Shown here piece by piece: positions 46,921-55,243 of a stretch of DNA of 64,000 bases (positions are counted from its first letter, which is position 1; the number at the start of each line of letters is the position of its first letter). This stretch comes from an uncultured Sulfitobacter sp. (GTDB lineage Bacteria > Pseudomonadota > Alphaproteobacteria > Rhodobacterales > Rhodobacteraceae), in assembly GCA_947501805.1 (NCBI GenBank), contig CANMXJ010000001.1, positions 62,001 through 126,000 on the forward strand, read 5' to 3'. The position numbers were made by a program, and so were the translations under genes. Under the pieces are notes generated by a model that was not told the origin of the DNA, did no database searches, and saw only the letters and a list, made by a program, of their open reading frames with translations.

Positions 46921-48470
46921 AGGCTCTCCAGATAAGCGATCAGGGCGTCGCGGTCTTCTTTTGGCATTTCGACAACGGCATCGCGGTGCCCCTGCGCCTC
47001 GCCACCGTGCCACAGCACCGCTTCGAGCAGCGACCGCGCCCGCCCGTCATGCAGGAAGTAACTGTGGCCGCTGACCTGTTCGGTCAGACCGATGCCCCAC
47101 AAGGGCGGCGTACGCCATTCTCTGCCCGTCGCACGCGCTTCGGGGCGGCCATCAGCCAGCCCCGGTCCCATGTCGTGCAATAGCATATCCGTATAGGGCC
47201 AGATCAGTTGAAAGCTCTGCTCGGGCTGATCGGCCAGACGCTGTGTGACAAAGGACGGCGTATGGCATGAAATGCAGCCGGTTTCATAGAATATCTGCTT
47301 GCCGCGCAGTACAGTCGGATCGTTCACCTTGCGCCGCGCCGGCACACCCAGATTGCGGCTGTAGAACGTCACCAGATCAAGGCCAACCGCGTCAATCTCG
47401 AATTCGCGGTCATCGCCGTCCCCATGGATGGCCGCTTTGCAATCGGCCTGCAAGTCGGTGCATTCCCCCGATGCGGCGGTGAAGATCGGGTTGGAAATTC
47501 CAATGTCTCCTACAAAGGCAGAGGCCGATTGCTCTAGAACGGTAGGATTGCCCGCCTTTAGACCGAAACGCCCCAGCATGGGTTGGTCGTGGACCTGCGA
47601 CCAGACGATATTGGGGCGACCGGAAATACCGTCCCTGTCCGCATCATCTGGATCGGCGTTGGCAAGGATATCCGCCGCCGAAACCGCCTCGAGCAACCCC
47701 AGACCGATCATCTGCGGCGCAACGCGCGGGCTGAGCATGGCATCGGGATGCAGCGGCCCATAACCCAGATCGGCAGCACGATAGACCGGATGCCTGAGCG
47801 AGACCGTTTCGCCCCCCGCAAGGGTCACCGCCTCTTCGGTATAGGTGATGTCGAGGCGGTATTCGGCGGGATGTCCCTGAACGGCGAAATCCTGCAATTG
47901 CGTGCCATAGGTCGGATCGGGCCGCGAGGCGATGTAGCCTTTGATCTGCTGCACCGCGTTTTCCGGCAGTCCGGGGATCGACACACGCAGAAACATTGAA
48001 ATGGCGCTGTCGTCCGGTCTTTCGGGCGGATGCCCGCGCCCGTCCTTGATGTGGCAACGCTGGCAGGACCGCGCATTGAACAACGGCCCCAGCCCGTCAG
48101 AGGCAAGCGTTGAGGATGGCGAGGATACCCAGACCTTGCGGAACAACCCGTTGCCAACCTTGAAATCCAGCTCGTCCTCAAAGCTGATGTTGCCCGAAGG
48201 TTGCGAAAACGCATCCGCCGTGGTGCGCGCGCGAACGGTGGCGGCACCGGCTGATTTTTCCTCGAACTTCTGTGCGGCGGTAAAATCTGTCGTAGGCGTG
48301 GTGACCGCCGCAATGCGCGCAGCCTCTGCCGCTGTGCGCGGGATCACGTTCAGATGCGGATCATCAAGGCGCAAGGTCGCTTCCTGCGCCAAGGCAGCGG
48401 CCCCGAGGACCGCCGCCAGTGCAATGACACTACTCCGCTTCGTCCATCTTTGATGCATTAAGCTGTGCAT
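46917..48470 (-). CDS. Di-haem oxidoreductase (DHOR/DUF1111 type, thiol-oxidoreductase-like)
   Basis: This protein of about 517 aa has a signal peptide ([12 protein letters not shown]) and two c-type haem sites, CQRCH and CISCH. Other typical segments are [48 protein letters not shown] and [21 protein letters not shown]. It is periplasmic and may change the redox state of iron or a bound ligand; that is inference. The start is uncertain among GTG 48482, ATG 48470 and ATG 48458, all inside the 3' end of bfr. A GAAGAA run favours 48470. Confidence 0.88.
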   Translation of the reverse strand: MHSLMHQRWTKRSSVIALAAVLGAAALAQEATLRLDDPHLNVIPRTAAEAARIAAVTTPTTDFTAAQKFEEKSAGAATVRARTTADAFSQPSGNISFEDELDFKVGNGLFRKVWVSSPSSTLASDGLGPLFNARSCQRCHIKDGRGHPPERPDDSAISMFLRVSIPGLPENAVQQIKGYIASRPDPTYGTQLQDFAVQGHPAEYRLDITYTEEAVTLAGGETVSLRHPVYRAADLGYGPLHPDAMLSPRVAPQMIGLGLLEAVSAADILANADPDDADRDGISGRPNIVWSQVHDQPMLGRFGLKAGNPTVLEQSASAFVGDIGISNPIFTAASGECTDLQADCKAAIHGDGDDREFEIDAVGLDLVTFYSRNLGVPARRKVNDPTVLRGKQIFYETGCISCHTPSFVTQRLADQPEQSFQLIWPYTDMLLHDMGPGLADGRPEARATGREWRTPPLWGIGLTEQVSGHSYFLHDGRARSLLEAVLWHGGEAQGHRDAVVEMPKEDRDALIAYLESL

Positions 48471-48915
48471 ATTTTTCTTCACCGAGTTTGGTCACAAGAT
48501 CGAGCTGCGTTTCGAGAAAGTCGATGTGACCCTCCTCATCCGTCAGCAATTCCTCGAAGATGTTTTTGGTCACAAAATCACCGACCTCTTCGCAATGCTT
48601 TCGGGCTTCCATGTAAAGATCCCGCGCACCATGTTCAGCCGCCAGATCACATTCCAGCGTTTCCTTGGGTGTCTGGCCGATGCGCAGCGGATCCAGCTTT
48701 TGCAGGTTCGGATGCCCGCCCAGAAACAGGATACGGGTGATCAATTTGTCCGCGTGGTTCATCTCTTCGATGCTTTCCTCGCGGGACTTCTTGGCCATGT
48801 GACCAAGACCCCAGTCGTCTTGCATCCGGTAGTGCAGCCAGTACTGACTGACTGCTGTCAATTCGCTGCGCAGTGCATCATTGAGGTATTCAATTACTTT
48901 CTTGTCGCCGTTCAT
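48430..48915 (-). CDS. bfr: Bacterioferritin
   Basis: Iron-storage ferritin of 161 aa. The ferroxidase ligands are all in place: Glu18, Glu51, His54, Glu94, Glu127 and His130. The haem ligand Met52 is present. It overlaps bfd by 26 bp upstream and the di-haem oxidoreductase gene downstream. Its place inside the imelysin cluster couples uptake and storage genes. Confidence 0.97.
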   Translation of the reverse strand: MNGDKKVIEYLNDALRSELTAVSQYWLHYRMQDDWGLGHMAKKSREESIEEMNHADKLITRILFLGGHPNLQKLDPLRIGQTPKETLECDLAAEHGARDLYMEARKHCEEVGDFVTKNIFEELLTDEEGHIDFLETQLDLVTKLGEEKYAQLNASKMDEAE

Positions 48916-49156
48916 TGCGGGTTTCCTGTGTTGTTCCGCGTCTCAAATTGCGGAGTTGCATGGGGACTTCCATGTTCGTGTTTGTGCGCATGGTGGCCAG
49001 AAACAGGGGCATGCAGCCGCCGCAATCAGCGGCCTTGCCAAGCGCACGGTATAATTTGCCGGGGGTCACGATTGTCTGCGCATCCGATGCCCGCATCCAG
49101 TTGATTGCGGCGTGAATGTCATGGTCGGTGATATTCTGGCAGTGGCAGACAATCAT
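48890..49156 (-). CDS. bfd: Bacterioferritin-associated ferredoxin (Bfd-like)
   Basis: This 88-aa [2Fe-2S] protein has the Bfd/Fer2_BFD pattern, with Cys4 and Cys6 in [11 protein letters not shown] and a CGGC pair near residue 47. Bfd reduces ferritin iron for release. It is longer than the 64-aa E. coli protein, with an Arg/Thr/Gln-rich tail of about 25 residues that overlaps bfr. It lies 11 bp after the porin stop-to-start interval on the same strand. Confidence 0.92.
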   Translation of the reverse strand: MIVCHCQNITDHDIHAAINWMRASDAQTIVTPGKLYRALGKAADCGGCMPLFLATMRTNTNMEVPMQLRNLRRGTTQETRNERRQESN

Positions 49157-49167
49157 AGGTATGTCCT

Positions 49168-50175
49168 TCAGAATGACACGACAGCAGCCAGACCAACTGC
49201 GGTGGACTTTTCCCCGCCAACGTCAAATCGTGCCACGCCAAAGTTGACTTCGATAGTCTCGCTCAGGGCACGGTCCACACCCAGCGCGATCATCCTGTCC
49301 CTATCATCCGGCGTATCCACAAAGGTTGCGCTGGCCGAAAACGTCCAATCCTCCAGCGCATAGGCAGCGCCCAGCGTGGCATAGGTGGCATTGCCATCCG
49401 CCCCGCCCGCACCGTTGAAATGCGCCAGCTCGCCGATCATATCGAACCCGTTGCCGAAATCATGTGAAACACCCGCAACGAAACCTGTTTCGTCAGTCGT
49501 GTCACCCTCGCCCGCAGACAGATGGCGTGCGCCGATCCATGCAGTTGTTTCACCAAACGTCTGCGTATACTGCAGCGCAACGTTGTTGAGCTTGCCGGTG
49601 TTCCCGACACCGCCCATCGCCACAGAATTGCGCCCGCGTTTGGTGCCGATGCTGTCGCTTAACACCGTGTCATCTGCATAGAAAAGCGCAACCGACAGAA
49701 CACCACCCGCATTACCCAAGGGGGTGTCTGCGGTCACGCCGATCATCTCGCTCAACTCATAATCTTCCGCCAGTGCGGTGCCGAAGAACCCCGGCGCGGC
49801 GTCCCATGCCACAGCGAACACCGGACTGATCTTGCCCGCCGAAACGACAGTTTCATTGAAGGTATAGCGCAGACCCAGCTCGCTGATGTACAGGCCCAGA
49901 TCATCGAAGGTACGATCATCCTCGGGATCGGTAGCGGATTCCAGCGTCAGACCACCAAAGGCGCTGATGCGGTCCGACAAAGCCGCCTCAAAGGCTGCTT
50001 CCAGCGTCAGATAAGTGTCCGTAATCTCGGCTGCCGGATCATCAGCGCGCACAGTGCTGTCCACACCAACCTCAAGGCTGCCTTCCCAACTAAAGCCGGC
50101 CTCTTGCGCATAAGCTGCCGACCCCCCTGCCAGTACGAAGCTGAAAAGCCCCGCATTAAGTGTCATTTTTTTCAT
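49168..50175 (-). CDS. Outer-membrane porin (Rhodobacter type)
   Basis: This 335-aa protein has a signal peptide (MKKMTLNAGLFSFVLAGGSA, cleavage at AYA-QE) and a body of alternating strands with Gly/Asp-rich turns, ending in LAAVVSF with a C-terminal Phe, the outer-membrane sorting mark. The pattern fits general 16-strand porins. AGGA lies 8 nt before ATG 50175, so I reject the earlier ATG at 50181. It lies between irpA and bfd, which suggests a path for iron complexes through the outer membrane. Confidence 0.9.
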   Translation of the reverse strand: MKKMTLNAGLFSFVLAGGSAAYAQEAGFSWEGSLEVGVDSTVRADDPAAEITDTYLTLEAAFEAALSDRISAFGGLTLESATDPEDDRTFDDLGLYISELGLRYTFNETVVSAGKISPVFAVAWDAAPGFFGTALAEDYELSEMIGVTADTPLGNAGGVLSVALFYADDTVLSDSIGTKRGRNSVAMGGVGNTGKLNNVALQYTQTFGETTAWIGARHLSAGEGDTTDETGFVAGVSHDFGNGFDMIGELAHFNGAGGADGNATYATLGAAYALEDWTFSASATFVDTPDDRDRMIALGVDRALSETIEVNFGVARFDVGGEKSTAVGLAAVVSF

Positions 50176-50237
50176 TTTCATTGTCCTGAATGGTGTGGCG
50201 CGGCGCAACGCAGCTGGCATTTGGCTAGCGGGTTGAT

Positions 50238-51500
50238 TTATTGGAAAACCGCGTTTGGGTCATCCAGGCTGTCGGAACCCTCAAAGGCGATCTGGTCAAG
50301 GCCAAGCGCCCTCACAACCCGCTCGATAGAGCGCGTCTGGTCGATCAGCGCATCAACACCGCCCATGATCAGCGCCTCACCACCCGCATTGCCGCGTTCG
50401 AGCATCTGGTCATATGCAAATCCGGCTTCAGCTGCCGTTTTGATCCGCCCCAGTGCCATCATGGTAACGCCGAGTTTGTCCTGCATTTCCGCGTCCAGCG
50501 CCGCGTCCGAGGCTGCAACCATATCCGACAGGGATGCGCCCGAGACCAGTGTGCCGTCAATGCGCACGTATTTACCCAGATAGACGTTCTGCACGCCCAG
50601 CCCGTCATAATAGTGGCTGTTGTGGGTGTTGTCGGAAAAGCAATCATGCTCTTCTTCGGGATCGTTTAGCATCAGGCCAAGGCGCATCCGCTCGCCTGCC
50701 TGCTCTCCATAGGAAAGCGAGCCCATGCCCGTCAGGATTGCCGCCAGTCCCGCATCGGTGTCCGTGGTCAGTTCCGTGCGTGCAGCCCCGCCATCACTCC
50801 ACTGCGCCACCATCCAGTCAAGATCGGCAACCAACAGGTCAGTTGCGGCCACAAGGTATGCACCGCGGCGGTCACAATTGTCATTTGTACAATCGGCCCC
50901 CGTGGCGTAATCCGTCCATCGCCGATCACCGGCCCCCGTTTCATGCCCGTTCAAATCCTGCCCCCAGAGCAGGAATTCAATCGCATGGTATCCGGTTGCA
51001 ACATTTGCCTCTACCCCATCCGCCTCGTGCAGCGTTTCGGCCAGAAATTCGGGTGTTATCGAGGATGCGTCGATGTCCGTGCCCGACAGGGTAAACGTCG
51101 GATTGGCGATCACATTCAATGCGGCCAGCTGGTTCTCGTCCGACGCTCCACCGTAAGAGCCATCAACATAATCGATCAACCCTTCGTCCAACGGCCAGGC
51201 ATTCACCTTGCCCTCCCAATCGTCCACGATCGGATTGCCAAAACGATACACCTCAGTCTGCTGGTACGGCACACGCGCCGCAATCCATGCGTGACGCGCT
51301 GCGGTCAGGTTTTCGCCAGAGGGTGCAGAAACCAGGGCGCTAACGGCCTCTTGCAGACGCTGTGCGGCAATCAGGCTGTCGCCGTATTTGGCCGCCGCAA
51401 TATCTGCGTAAGTGTCCAGTACGTCTGATTTTTCAAAAGCAAATGTAGGGGATGCGAGGGCAATGGCGGCAACAGTCGCCAAGAAAGTCGTGCGTTTCAT
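50238..51500 (-). CDS. irpA: Imelysin/IrpA-type periplasmic iron-regulated protein
   Basis: This 420-aa protein has a signal peptide (MKRTTFLATVAAIALASPTFA) and two imelysin-like helical repeats. It contains the conserved GYHAIEFLLWGQD (GxHxxE) motif, the family RFGNPIVDDWEGKVNAWPL, and ACFSDNTHNSHYYDGLGVQN-like DCFSDNTHNSHYYDGLG. IrpA proteins are iron-regulated and thought to bind iron in the periplasm. AAAAGGAT precedes ATG 51500. It follows the 159-aa gene after 12 bp. Confidence 0.93.
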   Translation of the reverse strand: MKRTTFLATVAAIALASPTFAFEKSDVLDTYADIAAAKYGDSLIAAQRLQEAVSALVSAPSGENLTAARHAWIAARVPYQQTEVYRFGNPIVDDWEGKVNAWPLDEGLIDYVDGSYGGASDENQLAALNVIANPTFTLSGTDIDASSITPEFLAETLHEADGVEANVATGYHAIEFLLWGQDLNGHETGAGDRRWTDYATGADCTNDNCDRRGAYLVAATDLLVADLDWMVAQWSDGGAARTELTTDTDAGLAAILTGMGSLSYGEQAGERMRLGLMLNDPEEEHDCFSDNTHNSHYYDGLGVQNVYLGKYVRIDGTLVSGASLSDMVAASDAALDAEMQDKLGVTMMALGRIKTAAEAGFAYDQMLERGNAGGEALIMGGVDALIDQTRSIERVVRALGLDQIAFEGSDSLDDPNAVFQ

Positions 51501-51512
51501 CAAGGTATCCTT

Positions 51513-51992
51513 TTAGTGTAATCTGGTTGGCTGCACGGGGGCCGCAGCATAGTCACGCGGCGCGCCAAGCTGCATCCGTTTGAGGGCAATTCCGAAATCA
51601 AAGGCACAGGAAGCGATCAACGGGGCAACATCGGGGCGTACCAGAAGCGTGGCGATCAACAGCGCATCTTCGCGCTCCCCATCGGCCGCAACAGCAACAA
51701 AGTTGGCAAAGCAGGATTCATCCGCGCCCAGACATTTGCACTGCACCGCATGATGCATAAGCGGGCGACGCCCATGCCGCACACACAGCCCGCACAGGTC
51801 TTCGAAGGATCGCAGCGCCTTGTGCCCCTGAACCGGGCCGAGAGCGGTCAAGAAATCATTCCTGACCTGCGCGCGCGCATCGTCACCATCCGACCAGAGG
51901 CGCAGATAGATCACGCTTGCCGCCTCAATCGCGTCTAATTCTGTAATGTATCCGACCGGGGCACCGCCGCGCTGTTTATGCTGGGTACTCAT
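51513..51992 (-). CDS. Cys-rich 159-aa protein between hemP and irpA, unknown
   Basis: I do not recognise a family. The 159-aa protein has a central Cys/His cluster, LCGLCVRHGRRPLMHHAVQC followed by KCLGADESCF, in a mostly helical sequence with DALLIATLLVRPDVAPLIASCAF after it. No signal peptide is visible, so it is probably cytoplasmic. ATG 51992 overlaps the hemP stop (ATGA). The context suggests iron, haem or Fe-S sensing or handling; the cluster could bind metal, but that is inference. Confidence 0.8.
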   Translation of the reverse strand: MSTQHKQRGGAPVGYITELDAIEAASVIYLRLWSDGDDARAQVRNDFLTALGPVQGHKALRSFEDLCGLCVRHGRRPLMHHAVQCKCLGADESCFANFVAVAADGEREDALLIATLLVRPDVAPLIASCAFDFGIALKRMQLGAPRDYAAAPVQPTRLH

Positions 51993-52153
51993 TTGGTCAA
52001 GATCAGTTTGTTGGCTCTGGTGATGCGCAGAGTGTAAATCTGGTCGTCCAGCAGGATTTGTGCCAATTCGCCGCCTTCGGTCAGTTCCTTGGCAGAATAA
52101 ACCGGCAGAGTGCTGGGCTGCGCGCGTTTGGGGGGCGGGGTGTGAAAGCTCAT
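51989..52153 (-). CDS. hemP: Hemin uptake protein HemP
   Basis: This 54-aa protein ends in ILLDDQIYTLRITRANKLIL, the diagnostic HemP pattern. HemP proteins are co-expressed with haem uptake genes and in some bacteria activate the haem receptor gene. ATG 52153 overlaps the stop of the upstream 55-codon ORF, and its stop overlaps the next ATG, so three genes are coupled in a row. Confidence 0.92.
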   Translation of the reverse strand: MSFHTPPPKRAQPSTLPVYSAKELTEGGELAQILLDDQIYTLRITRANKLILTK

Positions 52154-52317
52154 CCGCGAAACTCCCGATGCATCTGGCAATGATCAAGAAACCACTCGAC
52201 CGGCATGCCTTCAGCTGATCCATCGGGGTTGAGCAACGCGTAGAGCTCGGTTTGTGCCGGAGTTCTATCGCGATGGTCATTCACAGGGAATCTTGGTTCT
52301 GATGCAGGCAAGCTCAT
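52150..52317 (-). CDS. Small 55-aa protein at head of iron island, unknown
   Basis: ATG 52317 opens a 55-codon frame: MSLPASEPRFPVNDHRDRTP, then a helical middle and a C-terminal part with PVEWFLDHCQMHREFRG. GAGGA lies 8 nt before the ATG, and the TGA overlaps the hemP ATG (ATGA). This combination of SD and coupling makes it a convincing gene despite its length. No family recognised. A candidate promoter lies about 72 bp upstream. Confidence 0.75.
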   Translation of the reverse strand: MSLPASEPRFPVNDHRDRTPAQTELYALLNPDGSAEGMPVEWFLDHCQMHREFRG

Positions 52318-52388
52318 CTGGAAGTCCTCACATTTTTAACGTGTCGGGCTTCCCCTCCAATTGATTCGGGGTGGCTTGACTTTCTTCA

Positions 52389-52417
52389 ATTCTGAGTAAA
52401 TTAATAAGGCATGTCAA
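52389..52417 (-). promoter_or_regulatory. Candidate promoter of the iron island
   Basis: On the minus strand a perfect TTGACA (52417-52412) and CAGAAT (52394-52389) are 17 bp apart, in an AT-rich stretch. The expected start is near 52382, about 65 nt before the first ATG. No Fur, Irr or RirA site could be assigned with confidence. Confidence 0.55.
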
Positions 52418-52656
52418 CCCGACTAAAACACTCAACTTTATAAAACGGCGTCACAGGCACTTTACCTTGACCGAATAACTGCACTGCACCGCTATGGGTT
52501 CCCGCCCCTGGCATTGCGGTTTGCGCCCCCTATGGGGTGCGCGGCTATTGGCGTGGGAGTGAGTCTGGACGTTTCACGGGCATGCGCGGCCGGACCAAAA
52601 CAGGCGTTGCCGACGTTTTCGGTAACGCAGCAACACTGGTCTCAGTGATCCTCGGA
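52418..52656. other. Intergenic region between iron island promoter and HNH gene
   Basis: Apart from the terminator-like hairpin at 52604-52628, nothing is visible. A plus-strand open frame at 52537-52812 runs into the HNH gene antisense and is not credible. The left part is AT-rich and may hold upstream activator sites for the island. Confidence 0.4.
52604..52628 (-). terminator. Probable terminator of the HNH gene
   Basis: GCGTTGCCGA (52604-52613) can pair with TCGGTAACGC (52619-52628), a 10-position stem with one non-Watson-Crick position. On the minus strand CTGTTTTGG follows. It lies about 30 bp after the HNH stop. Confidence 0.5.
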
Positions 52657-53241
52657 TTAGGCCAGAAGTTCGGCATCCCAATACAGAAAATCCATCCAGC
52701 TGTCATGCAGATGGTTGGGCGGAAATTTCCGGCCGAGGTTGCGCAGCTCTTCGGCTTCGGGCTGGCGCGGTGGTTTGCGCAGCTGGAATCCGGTTTGATG
52801 CAAAGCTTTTGACCCTTTACGTAGATTACAAGGGCTGCAAGCCGCCACTACATTGCGCCAGGACGTCACGCCACCAGACGCACGCGGCACCACATGATCA
52901 AACGTCAAATCCCCACGCGCGCCGCAATATTGACAGCGAAATTCGTCGCGCAGAAACAAATTAAAGCGCGTGAAGGCCACGCGCTTTTGAGGTTTCACAT
53001 AATCTTTCAGCACAACAACAGACGGAATTTTCAACGTCATCGACGGGCTGTGAACGCATTCGTCATATTCGGCAACGATATCAACGCGGTCCAGCCATTT
53101 CGCCTTGATCGCATCCTGCCATGGCCACAGCGATAACGGGTAATAACTCAGCGGTCGATAGTCCGCATTCAACACCAAGGCGGGCCTGTGTTTAAGCCCC
53201 GCCGGCTGTCTGGTAAATTCGGTTCTGAAATCGCCTTGCAC
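52657..53241 (-). CDS. HNH endonuclease family protein
   Basis: This 194-aa protein has the HNH pattern of the alphaproteobacterial housekeeping type: FRCQYCGARGDLTFDHVVP, SGGVTSWRNVVAACSPCN and LRKGSK. Four Cys form the zinc site and Asp-His the catalytic start. A conserved N-terminal LVLNADYRPLSYYPLSLWPW precedes it. The start is GTG 53241 with GGGGA upstream. Its natural role is not known; nothing suggests a restriction or phage context. Confidence 0.88.
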   Translation of the reverse strand: MQGDFRTEFTRQPAGLKHRPALVLNADYRPLSYYPLSLWPWQDAIKAKWLDRVDIVAEYDECVHSPSMTLKIPSVVVLKDYVKPQKRVAFTRFNLFLRDEFRCQYCGARGDLTFDHVVPRASGGVTSWRNVVAACSPCNLRKGSKALHQTGFQLRKPPRQPEAEELRNLGRKFPPNHLHDSWMDFLYWDAELLA

Positions 53242-53494
53242 CTGCTCGCGTCCCCTGCCCGTTTGCGCTGACTATATCTCGTGGTTTATCGCTGGCAAGA
53301 TAAAGAATAGCACAAGATGTCGCGGGATGAGGTGTTGGATTTTACGTGCAGTATCGACACTATGTTTGTGAAACGAAAACCATTGCCTGAAGTGCGGGCT
53401 TATCCACGCAAAGTAATGCATGCTACAGGCACAGCATAATCCGAAATCTCCTATATCGTGCTTCCATGTGACGCTTCGCAAATGGTTACTCTGA

Positions 53495-53833
53495 ATGTTA
53501 ATTAACCCTTCAATCTATCGAAGATATTTTCGATCCCTGCTCCTAATTGTAATAGTGCCAGCTCTTTTTATGTCATGCCAGTTCGTTGAAAAGGAACCGT
53601 CTTACGCCGGATTTAACAATGATATGGACAAGCTTTCGAAAGGCATGTCAGGAGCAGAGGTCGAAGCGATACTGGGAAAACCTTATATTTCTACAAATCC
53701 GAATTCTCTGGGTAGATGCGATAGCTACATTTACAATCATTTCATTGATGCTCAATTCATACATTTTCATTATTCACAAGGTAATCTGTTTTCGATGACA
53801 GACGACCATAATGCGGTTTGCATGGTGCAGTGA
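53495..53833 (+). CDS. AT-rich SmpA/BamE-like lipoprotein
   Basis: This 112-aa protein has a signal sequence (YFRSLLLIVIVPALFMSC) with lipobox FMSC at about residue 28. The mature domain has LSKGMSGAEVEAILGKPYIS, the helix-turn of SmpA/OmlA-like small lipoproteins. Base composition is unlike its neighbours: 53521-53580 has 23 G+C in 60 and 53761-53820 has 22 in 60. That suggests recent transfer or weak selection. The 253-bp gap before it holds no feature I can assign. SD is weak. Confidence 0.75.
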   Translation: MLINPSIYRRYFRSLLLIVIVPALFMSCQFVEKEPSYAGFNNDMDKLSKGMSGAEVEAILGKPYISTNPNSLGRCDSYIYNHFIDAQFIHFHYSQGNLFSMTDDHNAVCMVQ

Positions 53834-53945
53834 TTTTTTGAATTGCATGCTAGCGTGGCCGTTACTCCATTGAAGGATCAGGTCTCAAATCGGAAAACAA
53901 TCCTACCATTGTTGCTGCTATTAATCCGCCCCCAAGACCAAGCCC

Positions 53946-54611
53946 CTAAAGGCTCAGCTTATCGCGCATAAACGCCAGTGCCACGCTCAGCCCATCCGGC
54001 GCGATTCCGTGGCCGGTCCCCTTCATAATATGCGCAAATACATCCTTCCAGCCTGCAGCCTCCAACGCCTCGGCTGCGGCGGGTAAGGACTGGGGCGGCA
54101 CCACATCGTCCTGATCGCCGTGCACCAGCAGAACCGGTGGTTTGACCACCGCTTCATCCGCCAGATTTTCAGGCGACAGCAAGCGGCCGGAAAACGCAAC
54201 AATCCCTGCAATTTCATCCTCGCGGCGCGGGGCGACGTGCAGGGCCATCATGGAGCCTTGGGAAAAGCCAAACAGCACAACCTGTTCGGGCAACACGTCT
54301 TCGTCGACCATCAGTGCATCAAGGAAAGCGTTCAGGTCTTCAACCGCCTGATCCATGCCGCGCATGCTTTCTTCCTCGGATGATCCGTCAATCCACGGGA
54401 TCGGGAACCACTGGTAGCCGTTGGGCATGCCTGCGACCATTTCGGGCGCATCGGGGGCCACAAACATCGTATCCGGCAGATGTTCCCCCAACGGGTCGGC
54501 CAACCCCAGCAAATCCGCACCGTTTGCGCCATAGCCATGCAGGAACACAACAATCGAACGTGTCTCCCCTGAAACCGCGGCGCGGCGTTCTGATTTCAAT
54601 ACGCGTGTCAT
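53946..54611 (-). CDS. Alpha/beta hydrolase, phospholipase/carboxylesterase type
   Basis: This 221-aa esterase has the nucleophile elbow GFSQGSMM, the oxyanion region VFLHGYGANGADLLGL, the acid in HGDQDDVVP and the catalytic His in GTGHGI. The family (Abhydrolase_2) hydrolyses short-chain esters or thioesters. ATG 54611 overlaps the alkA stop (TGATG), implying an alkA-esterase operon. Substrate unknown. Confidence 0.9.
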   Translation of the reverse strand: MTRVLKSERRAAVSGETRSIVVFLHGYGANGADLLGLADPLGEHLPDTMFVAPDAPEMVAGMPNGYQWFPIPWIDGSSEEESMRGMDQAVEDLNAFLDALMVDEDVLPEQVVLFGFSQGSMMALHVAPRREDEIAGIVAFSGRLLSPENLADEAVVKPPVLLVHGDQDDVVPPQSLPAAAEALEAAGWKDVFAHIMKGTGHGIAPDGLSVALAFMRDKLSL

Positions 54612-55243
54612 CACAGACCTTCCCTGTTTTTCAATATCCGGTAGTAGGCAAAGAGTGCGCGGGCTGCAACAGAGCGCCACGGCGACCAGTCTTGTGCAAG
54701 TGCAGACAGGACGTCAGGCTTCGGGCGGCTTTCCAAACCAAAGACGTCTTGTGCGGCGACCTGCAACGCCAGATCCCCCGCAGGAAACAGGTCGGCACGT
54801 CCCATACAAAACATAATGTAAATCTGCGCCGTCCATGGCCCGATACCAGTGATTGCGGTGAGGCGCGCCATGACATCGGCATCGTTCAAACCGTGCAAAC
54901 CGTCATAATCCAGAGTGTCCCGTGCCAAAATCATTGCATAACGCGCTTTGGGGCGGCTAAGACCTGCGGCGCGCAGCCCGTCTTCGCCAGCTGCAATAAC
55001 CGCATCTTTGGCCGTCAACCCCGCCTCTGACATGCGCACACGGATCGCGCTGGCTGACGCCACGCTGACCTGCTGGCTGATGATGATCTCCAACAGACCA
55101 CCAAAACCGTCAGGCTTCAACCGCAAGGGCAGCGGGCCGGTTTGTGCCAGAATCTGCGCAAAGCGCGGATCGCATTGCGCCAGCCACGCGGCCCCTTCGG
55201 CCACGTCGTCATCATTGCGGATGATCCGGCCCGTGCGGGTCAC
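54611..55243 (-). CDS. alkA: DNA-3-methyladenine glycosylase II (AlkA-like)
   Basis: This 210-aa HhH-GPD glycosylase removes alkylated bases. It shows ISQQVSVASA, the hairpin LTAITGIGPWTAQIYIMF and the catalytic Asp in FPAGDLALQ. The start is GTG 55243, which overlaps the cobK stop (GTGA). The N-terminal domain of enteric AlkA is missing, as in other short AlkA homologues. Confidence 0.92.
   Translation of the reverse strand: MTRTGRIIRNDDDVAEGAAWLAQCDPRFAQILAQTGPLPLRLKPDGFGGLLEIIISQQVSVASASAIRVRMSEAGLTAKDAVIAAGEDGLRAAGLSRPKARYAMILARDTLDYDGLHGLNDADVMARLTAITGIGPWTAQIYIMFCMGRADLFPAGDLALQVAAQDVFGLESRPKPDVLSALAQDWSPWRSVAARALFAYYRILKNREGL

Noticed and set aside
52537..52812. 91-codon plus-strand frame near the HNH gene
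   Set aside because: More than half lies antisense to the conserved HNH C-terminus, and no ribosome site is present.
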